Positions 10,461 through 22,689 of a stretch of 64,000 nt of DNA are shown here, one piece after another. Source of the DNA: Lasiosphaeria ovina (Eukaryota; Ascomycota; Sordariomycetes; Sordariales; Lasiosphaeriaceae). Both the position numbers and the translations under genes were made by a program. The stretch covers positions 682,001 through 746,000 of the forward strand of contig JAULSN010000007.1 in NCBI GenBank assembly GCA_033439765.1, in the 5' to 3' direction. Under the pieces are notes generated by a model that was not told where the DNA came from, ran no database searches, and was given only the letters and a program-made list of their open reading frames with translations. Each line of letters opens with the position of its first letter. Positions within the stretch are counted from its first letter, which is position 1.

Positions 10461-13400
10461 GGGTAATTGTTTTCAGCGTTTGGGAGGGGAAGCGGCATGG
10501 AAAGCCATATACAAAGAGACTGCAGACCTGAGCCTGGCAGCCGGCTCGCTCCTCGCGAGCCTCGTTGTAAAATTGTAACATTAGCGAATGACTATACACC
10601 AGCTGTTGGAGAGGCTCTCTTGTGGTTACCCGGCACGTTGCTGATCTACCTGACGTGTATGCAAACTGGGGCGGTCGCGAAATGTTGCGTTTCCAGGGTC
10701 AGGGTCAGGGTCAGGGTTGTTGGCTAACCTAAAAGGAAGCAACATGCGATTGCAGCGCCCGCAACATCTGCAATTCCTCTGTCAGTATTATGACGCCGTT
10801 TGTGGCGTCCTCGTCATCATTGTCGAATTGAACGTGTCGCCTGCGCTGGACATGGTCGTGCTGGGTGCACCGCGCCGATTGCACTGTCCCAGACAACCAA
10901 TCCCTCACGGCCCACTGAGTCTTCCGCTGCAATTCTCTTCAGCCTACCCCGCTGCCTAGACCCCACTTTGAGGCTCTGGCATGCGTTCTCTCGGCTGCGA
11001 ACGCAGCAGTACCGCGCCTAGTTAGCAAGTCCAACCACTCCCATCCAGGACACCCGCGCAGTAGGCGCAAGGGAGGAGCTTGGATATATCACTGCCTCAT
11101 AAGCTAGCTCACAGCGCGACGGCCCCGGGACCCCCAAGGTGAGCATCGCTGGCTGACGGCAGTTGTCCCGATTCAGTGCTAACACTTTTCGAGCAAGCTC
11201 ATCAGCAGGGCATCGATTCTAGCAGCCGACAATCGCTCTCACTCCGCCTACCGAACACTGGCGAGCTCGCTCTCCGACACCTTCATCTTGTACGATCACC
11301 TCAGATAGGGACCCGATCAAAACCGGGCCTCACCGTCCCTACCATGACAACCGAAGACTAGGTTATCCTACCGCCGCCGCCGCGGTACACCTGAAGCTCG
11401 GCGGCGGCGGACCTGGAATTTCGCCTACTCCATCCCGGTCCTCGCAACCGTCCTTGCCCATGACAGCCCCTAAGCCGCCAGCCCTTCCTCCCCGCCGAGA
11501 TTTAAGCCGTAACCGGCGGCGCCCCCTCGAGCCCCGGGATACAATAGCTTCTACAACTGCTGAGACCACTCCGCCCCGCTACACCGCGGCGAACGGCTCG
11601 AGCCCGCAGTTCCCCTGCGGCGGGCCAGGGGAACCCACGACAAGTTAGTGGGCCGACGCACCTCCCTGATCCAGGGACCGGACAGGACCCGGAAGCTTGC
11701 AGAAGATTGGATGGCCACCACGATGGAAGCAGAGGCCGCCCTACGATGCTGCAATGATCACCATGACCAAGATGCGAAGGAAGACAGATTTGCAGATTTC
11801 GCAATCTTGTTAGAATAGTCTAATCACCCCCAGTTCTCCCGCACCAAAATGGTGACAACGATGGCAGTGAGGAGTTCGCGGTTTGTCGCGCATCAGACCG
11901 CAATGTGGCGCAGCCTCCGCGTAGTCGCCAACCCAGCCATGATGTACACAAAAACGTTCTCCGACCGTCCACACGCGAGAGCCGTGAACCGACTCCTTCC
12001 GCCAGAACAACGCGTAGCGCGCCGGTCGCCGCCACCTCCCACCGCCTCCATCCCGTCCCAGATCGGCCGACTGCCGCAATCGAGAGCTGTCTTGAGAGAG
12101 TCAGCCACTTTGGAAGAGGCAAGCGAGGCCTAAGGTCGTCCTAAAAGCCACCAATACCACCCTTTCACCGGCCCGGAACGCCGATAGGTAATTGGAAATT
12201 CAGGAGGCCGGGATATCAGCAAATTTAGCTAGACGGGGAGGTCAACCCAGTTGAGTAGCCTTTCCAGTCCTCGGCCGTATTCCCAGCTCGGCATACTCAG
12301 TCCTCGGACACCTGTCCCTCAGCCCTAGTACATAGCCCATATCTTGTCGACGTCCGACCTGCTCCTACTGTTTTGTTGGGTACTGAGAGGCGTAGCCGGG
12401 TTCCCTCTTTTCGAAATCCCCGCGGGCAGGTGTGCAGCGTGCTGCGTCGCTAGATCGTCCTTGTTTTCCTCAGTCCCTGTCTGCCTCCATTCCAGGCCCA
12501 CTATCCTCCTTATTTTCTTCCCAGCGTCGCCGTGGCCCTGTTCATCCCTTTTACTTTCACCTACTGGCGACGCTTATTTACTACTCGACATTGCCGTCTG
12601 GGTTCCTGAGTTCGTTTCGGAGGATGGGAGTGGCTTCCGGTCTGACTGTACGCATAATCAATAATAGGAACTGGCTTATGTAGGCTGCAAACTGGCTTAT
12701 AGAATAAACCTCGGCTCGGATGGGGAATTGCGCATTATATGCCTTAGCTCTTGAGATGGTTGCCTTCCATTCATCTACGCGGGAGTGTACGTAGTCGACA
12801 TGGGATTTGCCCAACATGGCAGGCTTCTTTCCTCTGAATGCAGAGACCGAACATCTGACATGGTCGGGATTGTTGTAGTCAAAAACATATGGACTTGACG
12901 GTCTGTCTTGGAGGTACCAAGATGGATGATTTGCCGCGGGTCTAGGTTCTGACGTTTGGCGAACTCCTCGATAATCTGAGTGTCGGTTTTTTGTTTGGCA
13001 TCGAATGAACGCCTACGATATGATATCAGATATCGCAGAGGGACAGGGTCAGACTTGGGTTTGCTTGTGTCAATAGACTGATTAGGTAGCATATTGGCAT
13101 GGACGAGGCGGGTAAGGAGGAAAGGTCGTGGCGAATCGAGCTGGCCTACAGGCTGCAAACTGCGGGGTCCCCAAGAATGCGGGGCTCAGTGCAGGGCCTG
13201 CCGAAAATACTCACGACTCCCCGCCACGCGTGCACCGGTATTTGGCGATAGCTCGAGCAACACTCGAGGCGCACAGTGCTGGTGCGGTAGGCGGTTGCGG
13301 GACGGATCGCCCCACTATTGCCGCCTTCTGGTGGGCACTGCGCTTCTCAATGCAGATTGTGGCGGACAAGCGCAGCATGCATGTATGAAACATTTCCCAG

Positions 13401-14825
13401 TGATGCGAGAGACACATGGTCAACAAACACGTAGCATTTTACTCGCCCTCAAGCTACGTGACGAGCCGCTCAAAGAGCAGACAGCATGGCGATGACTAGG
13501 GTTAGCTAGCCGACCGCGGCTCGAAAGATCTGACCCGAAGCCCGAGAAGGGCGCCTACACGTGCGTCCTTGCCAGTACTCCACATGTTGCCCACAACTCG
13601 GCCGCCATATCGCTCTAAATACTGTGACAGCGTCTATTACCTGCCTCGGGGGGCTGCGCACTGCCGAGACCTAGTGGCGGAATGCTCGTGACGGAGCGCT
13701 TGTAGGGGACTAGAGACGAGGCTGCGATGTTCAACTGGGAAAGGCCGGGATTGCAAATTGCGGATGATTTCGGGTTACCACCTAACCTACCTTTACCAAC
13801 CCAACTTGCCTTGACCAACCTTCCTTTCCTGCTTGGCGCAGCCTTTCTTATCCGCAAACCATCCCCGCATCCATTACGTTGCCGGACTGCGGTTTGTCTC
13901 GGTTGTTAGAGATTGGTGACGTAAACTGGGCAGAAATGTCGAAGTGCTTGTAAAATAAAAATCGATCTTGCTCTTGCTTGTGTCCTTAGTTGGTACTACC
14001 AGCGACGGGGCGTTTGAGGGGTGGTTGTGTTCTAGCCGAGCACCGGCGCGGTAGGATTCGCAGGCGGCAGCGTATGGGCATTTGTCGAGGCTGTAGCTCA
14101 CGGATTGCTCGTGGGAGTTGTCGTCGTAATAGTCATCGGAGATGCGTCTAAGGTCGCGGTTGTTAGCTCTCCTATCGGGCTCGGTATGATCTTGTTGCCT
14201 CAACAAACTCTATAATGCACGAAATGCTGCTGTCTTGGGTGCGTCTTGTTGCCCGCGACTACGCAGCCATGCCTCCTTTCCCTCGACCCTGCTTCGGGGT
14301 CAAGGACGTTTCTGGGTTCCCTTAGTATGGCGATGAGGCTGTTGGCTGGTACTGGCCAAGCGTTGGCACTGCATATCCCGTCCACTTGCCTTCTGGCCCG
14401 CCTGCTTTCCTAACCTGCCCCTAACCTACCTTGGGCCCCGTGGTGGGAGCGAAGACAGGGCTCGGAAATGCAAGAGGAGAGTCTCTGTTGGGAAGAGTCG
14501 AAGACTCGAGGAAAAAAGCGGGATGCGAGCGCGCCATTTTAACTATTGACTGTGAGAGCTAGAATTGGCGGTCGAGAGGAAGGGTGTCGAAAGGGAATTG
14601 AGGAAAAGAGGCCATGGCCGGAGCAACATTTCTCGTTTGGCAGCCCCGCCGTACGGCGGGACTCTAATAGTGAGCCCGCGCACGTGCCCCCCCTGGCAAC
14701 ATGCCGGCCTAGCTTGCATTCAGCGGGTCGCTCTGAATGTCAGCCATCAAATTACTGCCTAAACGATCCGCAGTTTCGCGGTTATCAGTGAACTCGACGT
14801 AATCGCGACAAGCCAAGTAGTCTTC
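10461..14825. other. 4.4-kb stretch with no convincing gene
   Basis: Only short, overlapping, family-less frames on both strands. The longest (minus 12775-13158, plus 13094-13495, minus 13874-14206) overlap or lack codon regularity. CCTAACCTACC/TTACC-type strings recur near 13785 and 14410. It could be decayed coding or repeat DNA; I recognise nothing. Confidence 0.4.
10695..10716. repeat. AGGGTC tandem repeat
   Basis: Three and a half copies of AGGGTC downstream of rpt4. Similar to but not the same as the TTAGGG telomere unit. Confidence 0.7.
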
Positions 14826-14972
14826 CTAGTCCAACTTAGACTTCTTGATAAAACGTGGTAGGTAAAAATAGGGCTCGAGACGCAGCGATTTCTCCTCTTT
14901 CTCTGCCTCTTCTCGCGCCTTGTGGGCTTTCTTTTCGGCCTCGTCGGCTTCTTCGTCTGCCTGCGCGAACAT
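14826..14972 (-). other. 48-codon charged ORF, possible C-terminal exon remnant
   Basis: A minus-strand frame of 48 codons. It begins in an Asp/Glu/Lys/Ala helix (EADEAEKKAHKAREEAEK) and ends LEPYFYLPRFIKKSKLD then TAG. The sharp composition and clear end look like the tail of a real protein. A CTGAC branch-like site and a CGCAG acceptor-like site lie just upstream, so it may be a last exon whose earlier exons were lost to the neighbouring pseudogene region. I do not recognise the family. Confidence 0.3.
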
Positions 14973-15009
14973 GCCGCTGATGACCACCAGTTGTCAGAAA
15001 GATCGGCTG

Positions 15010-18000
15010 CATCCCCGCCGCCATCTCGGCCTCTCCCAGTTGCAGCTGTCATTCGCTAATTCCTGGAACATCTTGGCCAGAGCCGGCGTGAAGCTGCCAG
15101 CATCTCTGCGGCAATATTCGACGCTATGAGAGATGCTTAGAGTCATGCCATCAGCGCCGGCGCTCTCCCAACATGGCTGCCGGCACTCTCGCCCATTTTC
15201 CTTCTCGAGCGCCTGTCTCGGAAAAATCGGCCCAAACTGTCGGAAGAATGGCGGCGATGTCTAGTCGACTACGCAGTTGCGTTGACGACGCTCCAGCTAG
15301 CCGAGAGGCTACTTTAGGCGCTCGACAACGGTGGTGAGAAACGGGTAATAGAGGAGCTCCGCAACGTCGGCCACCAGGACTGGTGCCCTATGGAGTTCCC
15401 AGATTGGCTGCTGTTCGAGGTGGATTACGGGTTCCTTATCATCCGCCCTGGCCAAGCGCGCATCGCACTCTCCATGATCAATCTGCCCGGTGGACGCAGC
15501 TGCGTCATGCAGCTCAGCATGGGAGAGGGCAAATCGTCCGTTATCATCCCCATCGTGGCCGCCGAGCTTGTCAACGGGCCTCGCCTAACCCGCGTCATCG
15601 TGCCCAAGTCGCAGTCGAGGCAGATGATGCATACATTGGCATGTGCCCTGGGTGGTTTGTTGGATCGACAGATATATCGACTACGCCACTCCCGGGACAC
15701 CTGGAGTTCCTTCTACTACAGGAGATGCGCGGGGGCATAGTCTTGTGCGAACCCGAGAGTCTATTGTCGTTCAAACTGTCAGCCCTAGAATCTACATTGG
15801 GCGGCAAGGATGAGGCCACTTCGGTCCAAGACCACTTCCGGTCCATTTTAGAAACGCAGTACCTCTTTGACAAGGATTCGAGGGACGTCATCGACGAAAG
15901 TGACGTCGTCTTCAGCACCAAGTCGGAGCTCACATACACGATGGGACAAAAACAGACGGCCGATTTCAGCCCTTGGAGAAGGCGTCTGATCGAGAGCATC
16001 CTCGGGCTGGCGGCCGAGACAATCCCGAAGCTCTCCCAGCAGTATCCTGACAAGTTTGAGGCGGACTCCAAACGCATCAGAGTCTTGGATAGGTCGGCAT
16101 CTCGGATGCTTGCGGAGCAGCTTGCGCAGCGCATCCTCGATGGGGAGCTCCCGGAATTCTCACACGTAACAGGCCAGGAAGCACACATCCGGGAGGCGAT
16201 GCTACAGTACGTCCTGGAGGCCGAGCCGGCAGCGGACGCCATCGCAACGGTGGAAGAGTCATTCCGTAGGGCCCACGGCAACCAAATACTCTTGCTCCTC
16301 CGGGGCTTGATCGGCCGTGGGGTTCTCTCGCACTCGCTCCGGAAACGGTAGGGTCGACTACGGTCGAGCTCACGACCGGAGCCCGCCTACGGGGCTAGCA
16401 GTCCCGTACCGGGCCAAAGACACACCCGCCCGGCAGGCCGAGTTCAGCCATCCCGACGTCGTCATCATCCTGACGTACCTAAGCTACTACTACGGCGGCC
16501 TGAGCCCCGCCGATCTCGCATCCGTACTCGAGTACCTTTCTGCATCCGCAGAAGGCAAGAACGAGTATGCATCTTGGATGGAGTCGGCACCCGGCAGGAC
16601 CGTCCCCGAAAAATTCCGCGGACTAGACAGCATCACCACCGAAGACCCAAGTCAGTACGAAAATGATGCTTTCTTTGCCTTACGTTACCTTAGGCCGGCA
16701 ATCAACTACTACTTGTCTGAAATGATCTTTGCCAAAAAATTGCTAGAGTTCCCCCAAAAGTTGTCCGATTCGCCTTGGTCTATAGCCGTGACCAAATCCC
16801 AGGGTCATCCAACAATAGGCTTCAGCGGCACCAACGACGCCAATCGCCTCTTGCCCCTGGGGGTTGAACCGATAGGTCTGGGGGAGCAGAAACATACCAA
16901 CGCTCTGGTGCTCAACTGCCTGCTCCACCCCGACAACGAGGTGCAAGACATTCGCGAGCCGTTACCAGCCGTCGGCCCCCGGTCATCGCCGCACCACAGC
17001 GGCCCACCGCCGGCCAACGAGATCCTCCACCACGTTGCCAGATTCAAGCCGAAGATTCGCGCCATCCTAGACGCCGGCGCGCAGATCGTGGGGCTAGGGA
17101 ACGGCCAAGCCGCGCGGTGCTGGCTGGAGCTGGTGCCAGACGAGGACATCAGAGCCGCCATCTTCTTCAACGCGGCCGAGGACTTGTGCGTCGTGGAGCG
17201 GGACGGCACTACCGAGCCGTTTCTGACGTCCTCGTACGTAACCAACACAGCCGCTTACATCGTCTTCCTCGACCAGGCCCACACCCGCGGCACCGATCTG
17301 CGCCTACCTAACCACTACCGTGCGGCCGTGACACTCGGACCGGGGCTGACGAAAGACAGGCTGATGCAAGGTGCGTAGCCATTCCCCTTTCACTATAACC
17401 CGACCCTACGTAGTGCCTGCCTTACCTTGCCAGAGGTGCGGTAAGGTACTAGTATCTTGCTGATTCGCTGGCTAAACGCGAATTGCCTTACCTTAGCATG
17501 TATGCGTATGCGGCAGTTGGGCAAAGACCAGTCTGTGGTTTTCCTCGTGTCGGCCGAAATGCGGCGAAGCATCACCCGGCTCTGCAATATCAATGAGAGC
17601 AGCGAAATCAAGGTGGCAGACGTGCTGTACTGGGCCGTGTGTGAGACGTGGCGGGAACTCGAAAGACTCGCGCCGCTGTGGGCTACGCACGACATACGGC
17701 GCCAACGCCAGCAACTCCTCTGGGACAGAGCCGGTACGGACAGGGACAAAACCTGTGATCCGGACCGGCGGTATAGGTTTGAACCCCGGACCGCGGCGCA
17801 GTTCCTCGAGAGCGAGTCCCAGACACTGCGAGAGCGCTACCACCCCAGCCAAGAGCAGGCACGGCCGACCCTTACCGGCGAGATTGCTAACCTGGATGCT
17901 GCTCTCGACGCGAAAGGCGCCGAGCTGGCCCAGATTCGGGAGCGATGCCTCGAATTCGGAGTCGACAGCCTGGCTACCTCGGCTTCCCATGAGGAGCACG

Positions 18001-19030
18001 AGCACGAGCACGAGCTTCAAGTGCAGCGCGAGGAAGAGCGCCAGCACGCGTCCCAGGAACTAAAGCCGTACCAATCGTCGCTGCACCAGGATGTCGAGGC
18101 ATTCGTCGTGACTGGGGTGATTCCAGTCCGGTTCGACAGCTTTTATGCCCGCCTTCAGCGTGCTGGCCGACAGCAGCATCAGCCCCCCCCTCAAGCACCC
18201 CGGTCCCTCCCGTTTGACCTGCTCGCGACCGTCGACTTTACCCGCACCGTCCACCCCCCCGAGCCTGCATCGGCCGGCCCCGGGTGGGTGTCGGACGAGT
18301 ACCAGCGGCCGGTGCAGTAGATCGCCACCGCGCCCGCACCAGGGGGAGCAAGCACCAGTGTTGGAATAACGCGCTAGTCAGCCACAGAGGTGGCGGTGGA
18401 GGCGTAGTTCAGGACCCCCAGCTACATAGAGCGGTCTTCGACCACCGAACCTCCCCTACTACACACACATCTACAATCCATCACTTGAACCACCAGCTTT
18501 AGGCGTGCAGTAACGCCCTGTTGATTCCAGTACCGGTACCCTAGTGATTCCAACAACCAGAGGCCAGAACGCAGTCACGGCCGTGCTTCTCAGCGCCTGG
18601 GAGGCCAACGCCCTCATGCCAACCTTCCGTTCCACCGGCGCCGCCACCGCCACGCTGCATTTGTTTGCGCTGCGCACAATCGCTCGGTCGAGGATCTCCT
18701 GCTGTACACGACCCCGGCCCTGCCACCCGACTAGGCTGCCCCGCCTGCGCTGGTCGGACTGTTGGTCCTGTTCTCGGGTCAGCTTTATCTCGGCTCCTAT
18801 GCCGGCTATGTCGAGATATGCCGGTTGCTCGGGGTGCCCTACGGCACCAGCGACGATCACAATGGCAATAGCAATGGCGTGTTCAGTCCAACCACGGTCA
18901 CCTTCTTCCGCGGCTTGTTCAGAGAGATCCGCCACCGTCACAAGGACATGTCAAAAACACATGGGGCGAATCCTCAACGGCGATATCTTGCTCCAAGAAG
19001 ACTTTATATACCAGCCCGGTGGCAATCCCT
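15010..19030 (+). pseudogene. DUF3638/DUF3645 giant-protein pseudogene (C-terminal part)
   Basis: Fragments in all three forward frames follow in order the C-terminal third of the ~3000-residue fungal DUF3638/DUF3645 family, annotated in databases as ubiquitin-peptidase-like. Seen: ALSPIFLLERLSRKN (about 15180), the hallmark MGEGKSSVI (about 15520), HPDVVIILTYLSYYYGGL (about 16450), LDQAHTRGTDLRLP (about 17270), ACMRMRQLGKDQSVVF (about 17500), and GRILNGDILLQEDF (about 18970). Intron 17371-17496 still splices in frame. Lesions: TGA 15127-15129, a frame change near 15150, TAG 15315-15317, frame changes near 15700 and 16345, TAG 18318-18320 where the family has Trp, and more frame changes from 18340 to 18970. 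The N-terminal two thirds are absent. The stops fit C-to-T or G-to-A changes. Confidence 0.85.
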
Positions 19031-20466
19031 GTCCTGTTTGCCAGGTGTGCCTAGACTCTGAGTGTCACGGCTTGAAGCCGAAAATCCGGTAGCCCGGCTG
19101 GAGATTACCATCCTCCCCCAGCTGAAGGCGACGGGGAAGAGCAGGATGAGGAAGATGATGCGCGCCCCCCCGCCGCGCAAGCGCCGAAAAATAGACGCCC
19201 CTCAGTAACCGACTCTCGACAACAGCGAGACACGGCAACTCGATCAACACTGCCGATGTGGATGAAGCTGGCAGTAGTAGAAGGCATGTAAAAGATGGAA
19301 TGAATTGTATATCGAAGTAGTCGTTAGATAACACAAGGAGCGAGAGAGCGCGACTACTCATAAGAAAAGAGAGTGTGTGTGTGGCAAGGGAGAGTGGTGC
19401 CCGCAGGGTGCCACGCTCCCAAGTGTCTAGAACTGCGGCCGCAGGCCCACTGTTTCCAGTGCGAGAAGAACAGATTTCTATGGTTGGAGATGCAACAACT
19501 GCATCGCCGAGGGTCGGGATTGCGCATTTGGGTTGTCGGGTCAAGATGAGGGTGCTGTTACCGAGCTGGGTCCAGAAGGGGATCCTCGCAACTCAATACA
19601 CCCGACTTTAAATCACGGCAAATATAGCCGGGCCAAAACCTGAACTCACCTCGCTCAGGCAGACCCTCACTTTGCCTCACCCCCTGCTCAGGCTCTACAA
19701 CTAATCCGGACTTTATCAGAAAACTTAGGTACTTTGGGGGGTAAGTATAGAGGTAGTGGGTCACTTTAAAAAAAAAACCGAAAACGTCTCATCCTGGATG
19801 GTTAGGCCACCACGCTGGCAAGGATTGTGTCCGCACCAAAGTCGTCATGGTGATGTTGACGGAGCACGTTAGTCCGCCAAGCACGGTCGTCAGCTCTGGC
19901 GAGTGACGGAGTCTCGGGTCCTGATGTTTCCAAGACTGTCTCGAAGGGCGAGGAGACGATTGTCGACATTGTGAGTCCGGTCGACGGGGCGGTTGCCAAA
20001 CTATAAGGCGCGGGGGATCCTCTCTCTTGCGGTTCACGGGGGTAGACTCGGCCGTCTAGCTGAGTAGCCCTGGCCATAGTGCAAGAGATAGAGAAGTAGA
20101 AAGTCAATGTAGAAAAACTCAGTATATATCAGAATGTGAAATGGAAATGGAAATGCAAAGAATGTCGAGATGTGGGAGATGTCATTAAGAAGTGCCGGCA
20201 CTCCCTGAGCTGTCTCCTGAGAAGTGAAGAGGAGCCGGCCAGGTCTGTGATGAGTGTGTTCTTGATGGATTCTTATGTTGGCAGAGAGGAAACAGCTTGC
20301 CCCATAAAAAAATTCTCGTATCTTCAACAAAGCGAGTCAATCAACATTCTTCTCGTATTTTCATCACAACAGGCGACTGCCCGGATACCTTACCATATGC
20401 ACCGTGCCAACGCTGCCTGTCTGTACAGAAAACCCCACCACTGATACGACAGCGCGCGGCTCAAAC
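19031..20466. other. intergenic, no gene seen
   Basis: No recognisable frame. It includes the probable 3' region of the minus-strand AA9 gene near 20400-20466. Confidence 0.4.
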
Positions 20467-21663
20467 TCAGAGACACTGGGAGTAATACGCATTAGACACG
20501 GAGCAGCTCGAGCCGCTCGCACACACAGTGCACCCAATGTATCCGCTGCCGCCGCACTGGCCGTACTTGGCGACGACGCACGTCACAGGTGTCGTGGTCG
20601 TGCTGGGTGCCGCAGAGCGCGTCGACGTCGACAGCGTCGTGCTGCTGGAGGTGGTGGCGGGCTTGGCGGTCGAGGTCGAGGTCGAGGTCGAGGGCTGGGC
20701 GGTTGTCGCCCCTGGCGTCGTGACCGGGTTGCTGCCGGAACTTCCGCAGCTCCAAACGGCGGGCCCCGGTACTGTGTAGTTGTTGAAGTTTGTGTAGATC
20801 TGTGCCTGGCGTGTCAGTGCATCTGTGGCATGGCTTGTTTTGAGATTGGTAGCTGTTAGTGGCTCACATTCACCGTGTAGCCTGGGTCCGTGTCTTTGAA
20901 GGCGCCGGGGATGAGAACGGTCGGACCTGGGGCTGCGCTTCCTCCCCCCGTCACCGTGATTTGTGCGCACGACACGTAGAACTGCGGGATTCCGGCCGGC
21001 CACGGGTTGTGGATGGCAAGGGACTGGATGCGAAGAAGGTAGTCCCCGTTTGCGAGGCAAGACGGAATGTTGTACGAGTAGGACCCTGCAAATTGGTGAG
21101 CAAACGACAATAGTAGAGAGAGTGCGACGCGGGATTGTCTGTCTCACCGGCCATGTTCCATGTTGCTGATCCGCCGCTGAAGCTGGGGCCTGTTTTCTGT
21201 CAGCAAATGCCATTCCCTGCGGCGCCGGAAGAGCAAACAACTCACCCCAGTCGTAGATCTTGAACCAGCCCCCGCTTCCGTCATAGTCTGAGGCAGCACC
21301 CGGAGCCTTGGACATGTATCTGATTTGTGTTAGATGCCCCCTATTCAGCGACTAGTTACTGGGGCGAGGTGGCACCAACAGTGAGACGGGGCCTTGGTGA
21401 TAGACGGGCGTGTCCAGATCAAAGGTGAACTTGTCGCCCGCCTTTACTGTGACGGTGTCGGTGACCTTGCCGTTTGCGCCCACATTGCATCTCAGATCGG
21501 TTGAGTTTAGTTCGACAACCGGCTGGTTGAAGTTTGAGTTTGCTCGGATGTACTTTTCAACGGCGTATTTGGCTGAGCCAATGGACAGCTGCTGGAAGAT
21601 GTAGTGGGCCGAGACCTGGCTGACGGTCAGTGACAGGGCCGCGAGAGGGGTGATTTTCTTCAT
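20467..21663 (-). CDS. AA9 lytic polysaccharide monooxygenase with CBM1
   Basis: Five exons read right to left: 21380-21663, 21246-21319, 21148-21189, 20868-21085, 20467-20799. The introns (60, 56, 62, 68 bp) restore the family alignment; the first donor is GTTGGT. Product 316 residues. Signal peptide residues 1-19 ends VSA, leaving His20 as the mature N terminus; with His89 in YHQGPVS this gives the copper histidine brace, and Tyr170 in QFYVSC is the axial Tyr. The catalytic domain is about 20-230, then a Ser/Thr linker, then a C-terminal CBM1 (about 284-316; [10 protein letters not shown]...[12 protein letters not shown]) with paired Cys and aromatic residues. It cleaves cellulose oxidatively with a reductant and peroxide or oxygen, outside the cell. 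No lesion seen, although both neighbours toward the left and right are pseudogenes. Confidence 0.95.
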
Positions 21664-21831
21664 GGTGATGGACTGCAGGGTTTGTTTGACTGGCGAGACT
21701 TGGTCTGTTGTTTGACACTCGAGAGGTGGGCCCTCGATCCTAAGTCTTTGGCAGAGCAATGAGAAACTAGGACAGATATGAAGTCAAGGAAGCTGCCAAG
21801 CAAAGTCCGCCGAATTTCTGGCAGCTTATGA

Positions 21832-21838
21832 TTATATA
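21832..21838 (-). promoter_or_regulatory. TATA-like element of the AA9 gene
   Basis: TATATAA on the minus strand about 170 nt upstream of the AA9 ATG. Confidence 0.35.
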
Positions 21839-22689
21839 GGTGCTTAGATAGTCCATCCACTAGCCTAATATTGACATCGGACGTGGAAAACCAAGGCGAC
21901 GGCTGCATCGGGCAGGTTACAAGAATTACTACCCGGGAAGCAGGGAGGAAGGCAGCCATGGAGGCGGACTCTCCGTCGTGGCGTTGCAGCGATGGCAGCC
22001 TTCAGTCTGGGCGGGCCGGCATCCGAACCCACTTCCGCGGATCTTGGGGCTGTTGGCCCGCGTTGAAGCCCGATCCAGGGCCCCTGATCCCTCCCGACCG
22101 GGCAAAAAATGCGGATGGGTCGGTCCGGACGCTCAAAACAGCAAAGCCGGCTTCGCCCTGTGGCCCCAGTTGGTCTTGAGTTACATCCGGCCCCACGATT
22201 ATCGAAGATGCGCCGCCATGGAACTCTTGATCGCCCAGGCTTGGCGATACAGAAGATTTTGAAATCTACGCTCAACTTCAATCTGACTTCAATGTCCTCC
22301 CAACTTCCATCGTCTTCAGCCATCCGTTTCTCAGAACCGCCAGCCGTCAGGTGGAATATGGCCGAATAATCTCATGTCGAACATAAGATGGCAAGCAAAC
22401 CTTTGATCACAAAATCTCCAGAGTTCCATGTGACCTGACTGAATATGAGAGGGTGGGGAAAGGCGCTGGTACTTAGCAGTTGTTGGTAATGGACTGGTGG
22501 TGCACAGTTTAAAAAGTGAAACAGAGGCAAAGCAAACATTTCCTCCTGGTCAGGGGCCCAAATTCAAAACCAATACTGAGTTAGTGTTCTGTATGCATTT
22601 AGCACACAGCCACAATATCCTTGGTAAAGCGGTTAATTCCTGGAAATTTGGTCAATTTTGTCTGCTTGCCGACCTGGCAGCGCATTTTC
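21839..22689. other. divergent spacer between AA9 and GT15 relic
   Basis: Apart from the AA9 upstream region nothing is recognised; short frames on both strands lack family signals. Confidence 0.4.

Noticed and set aside
10695..10716. Interstitial telomere
   Set aside because: The unit AGGGTC is not TTAGGG and only three copies are present.
17740..17800. tRNA-like GGTTTGAACCCC string
   Set aside because: It lies in the coding frame of the DUF3638 relic and no cloverleaf can be formed around it.
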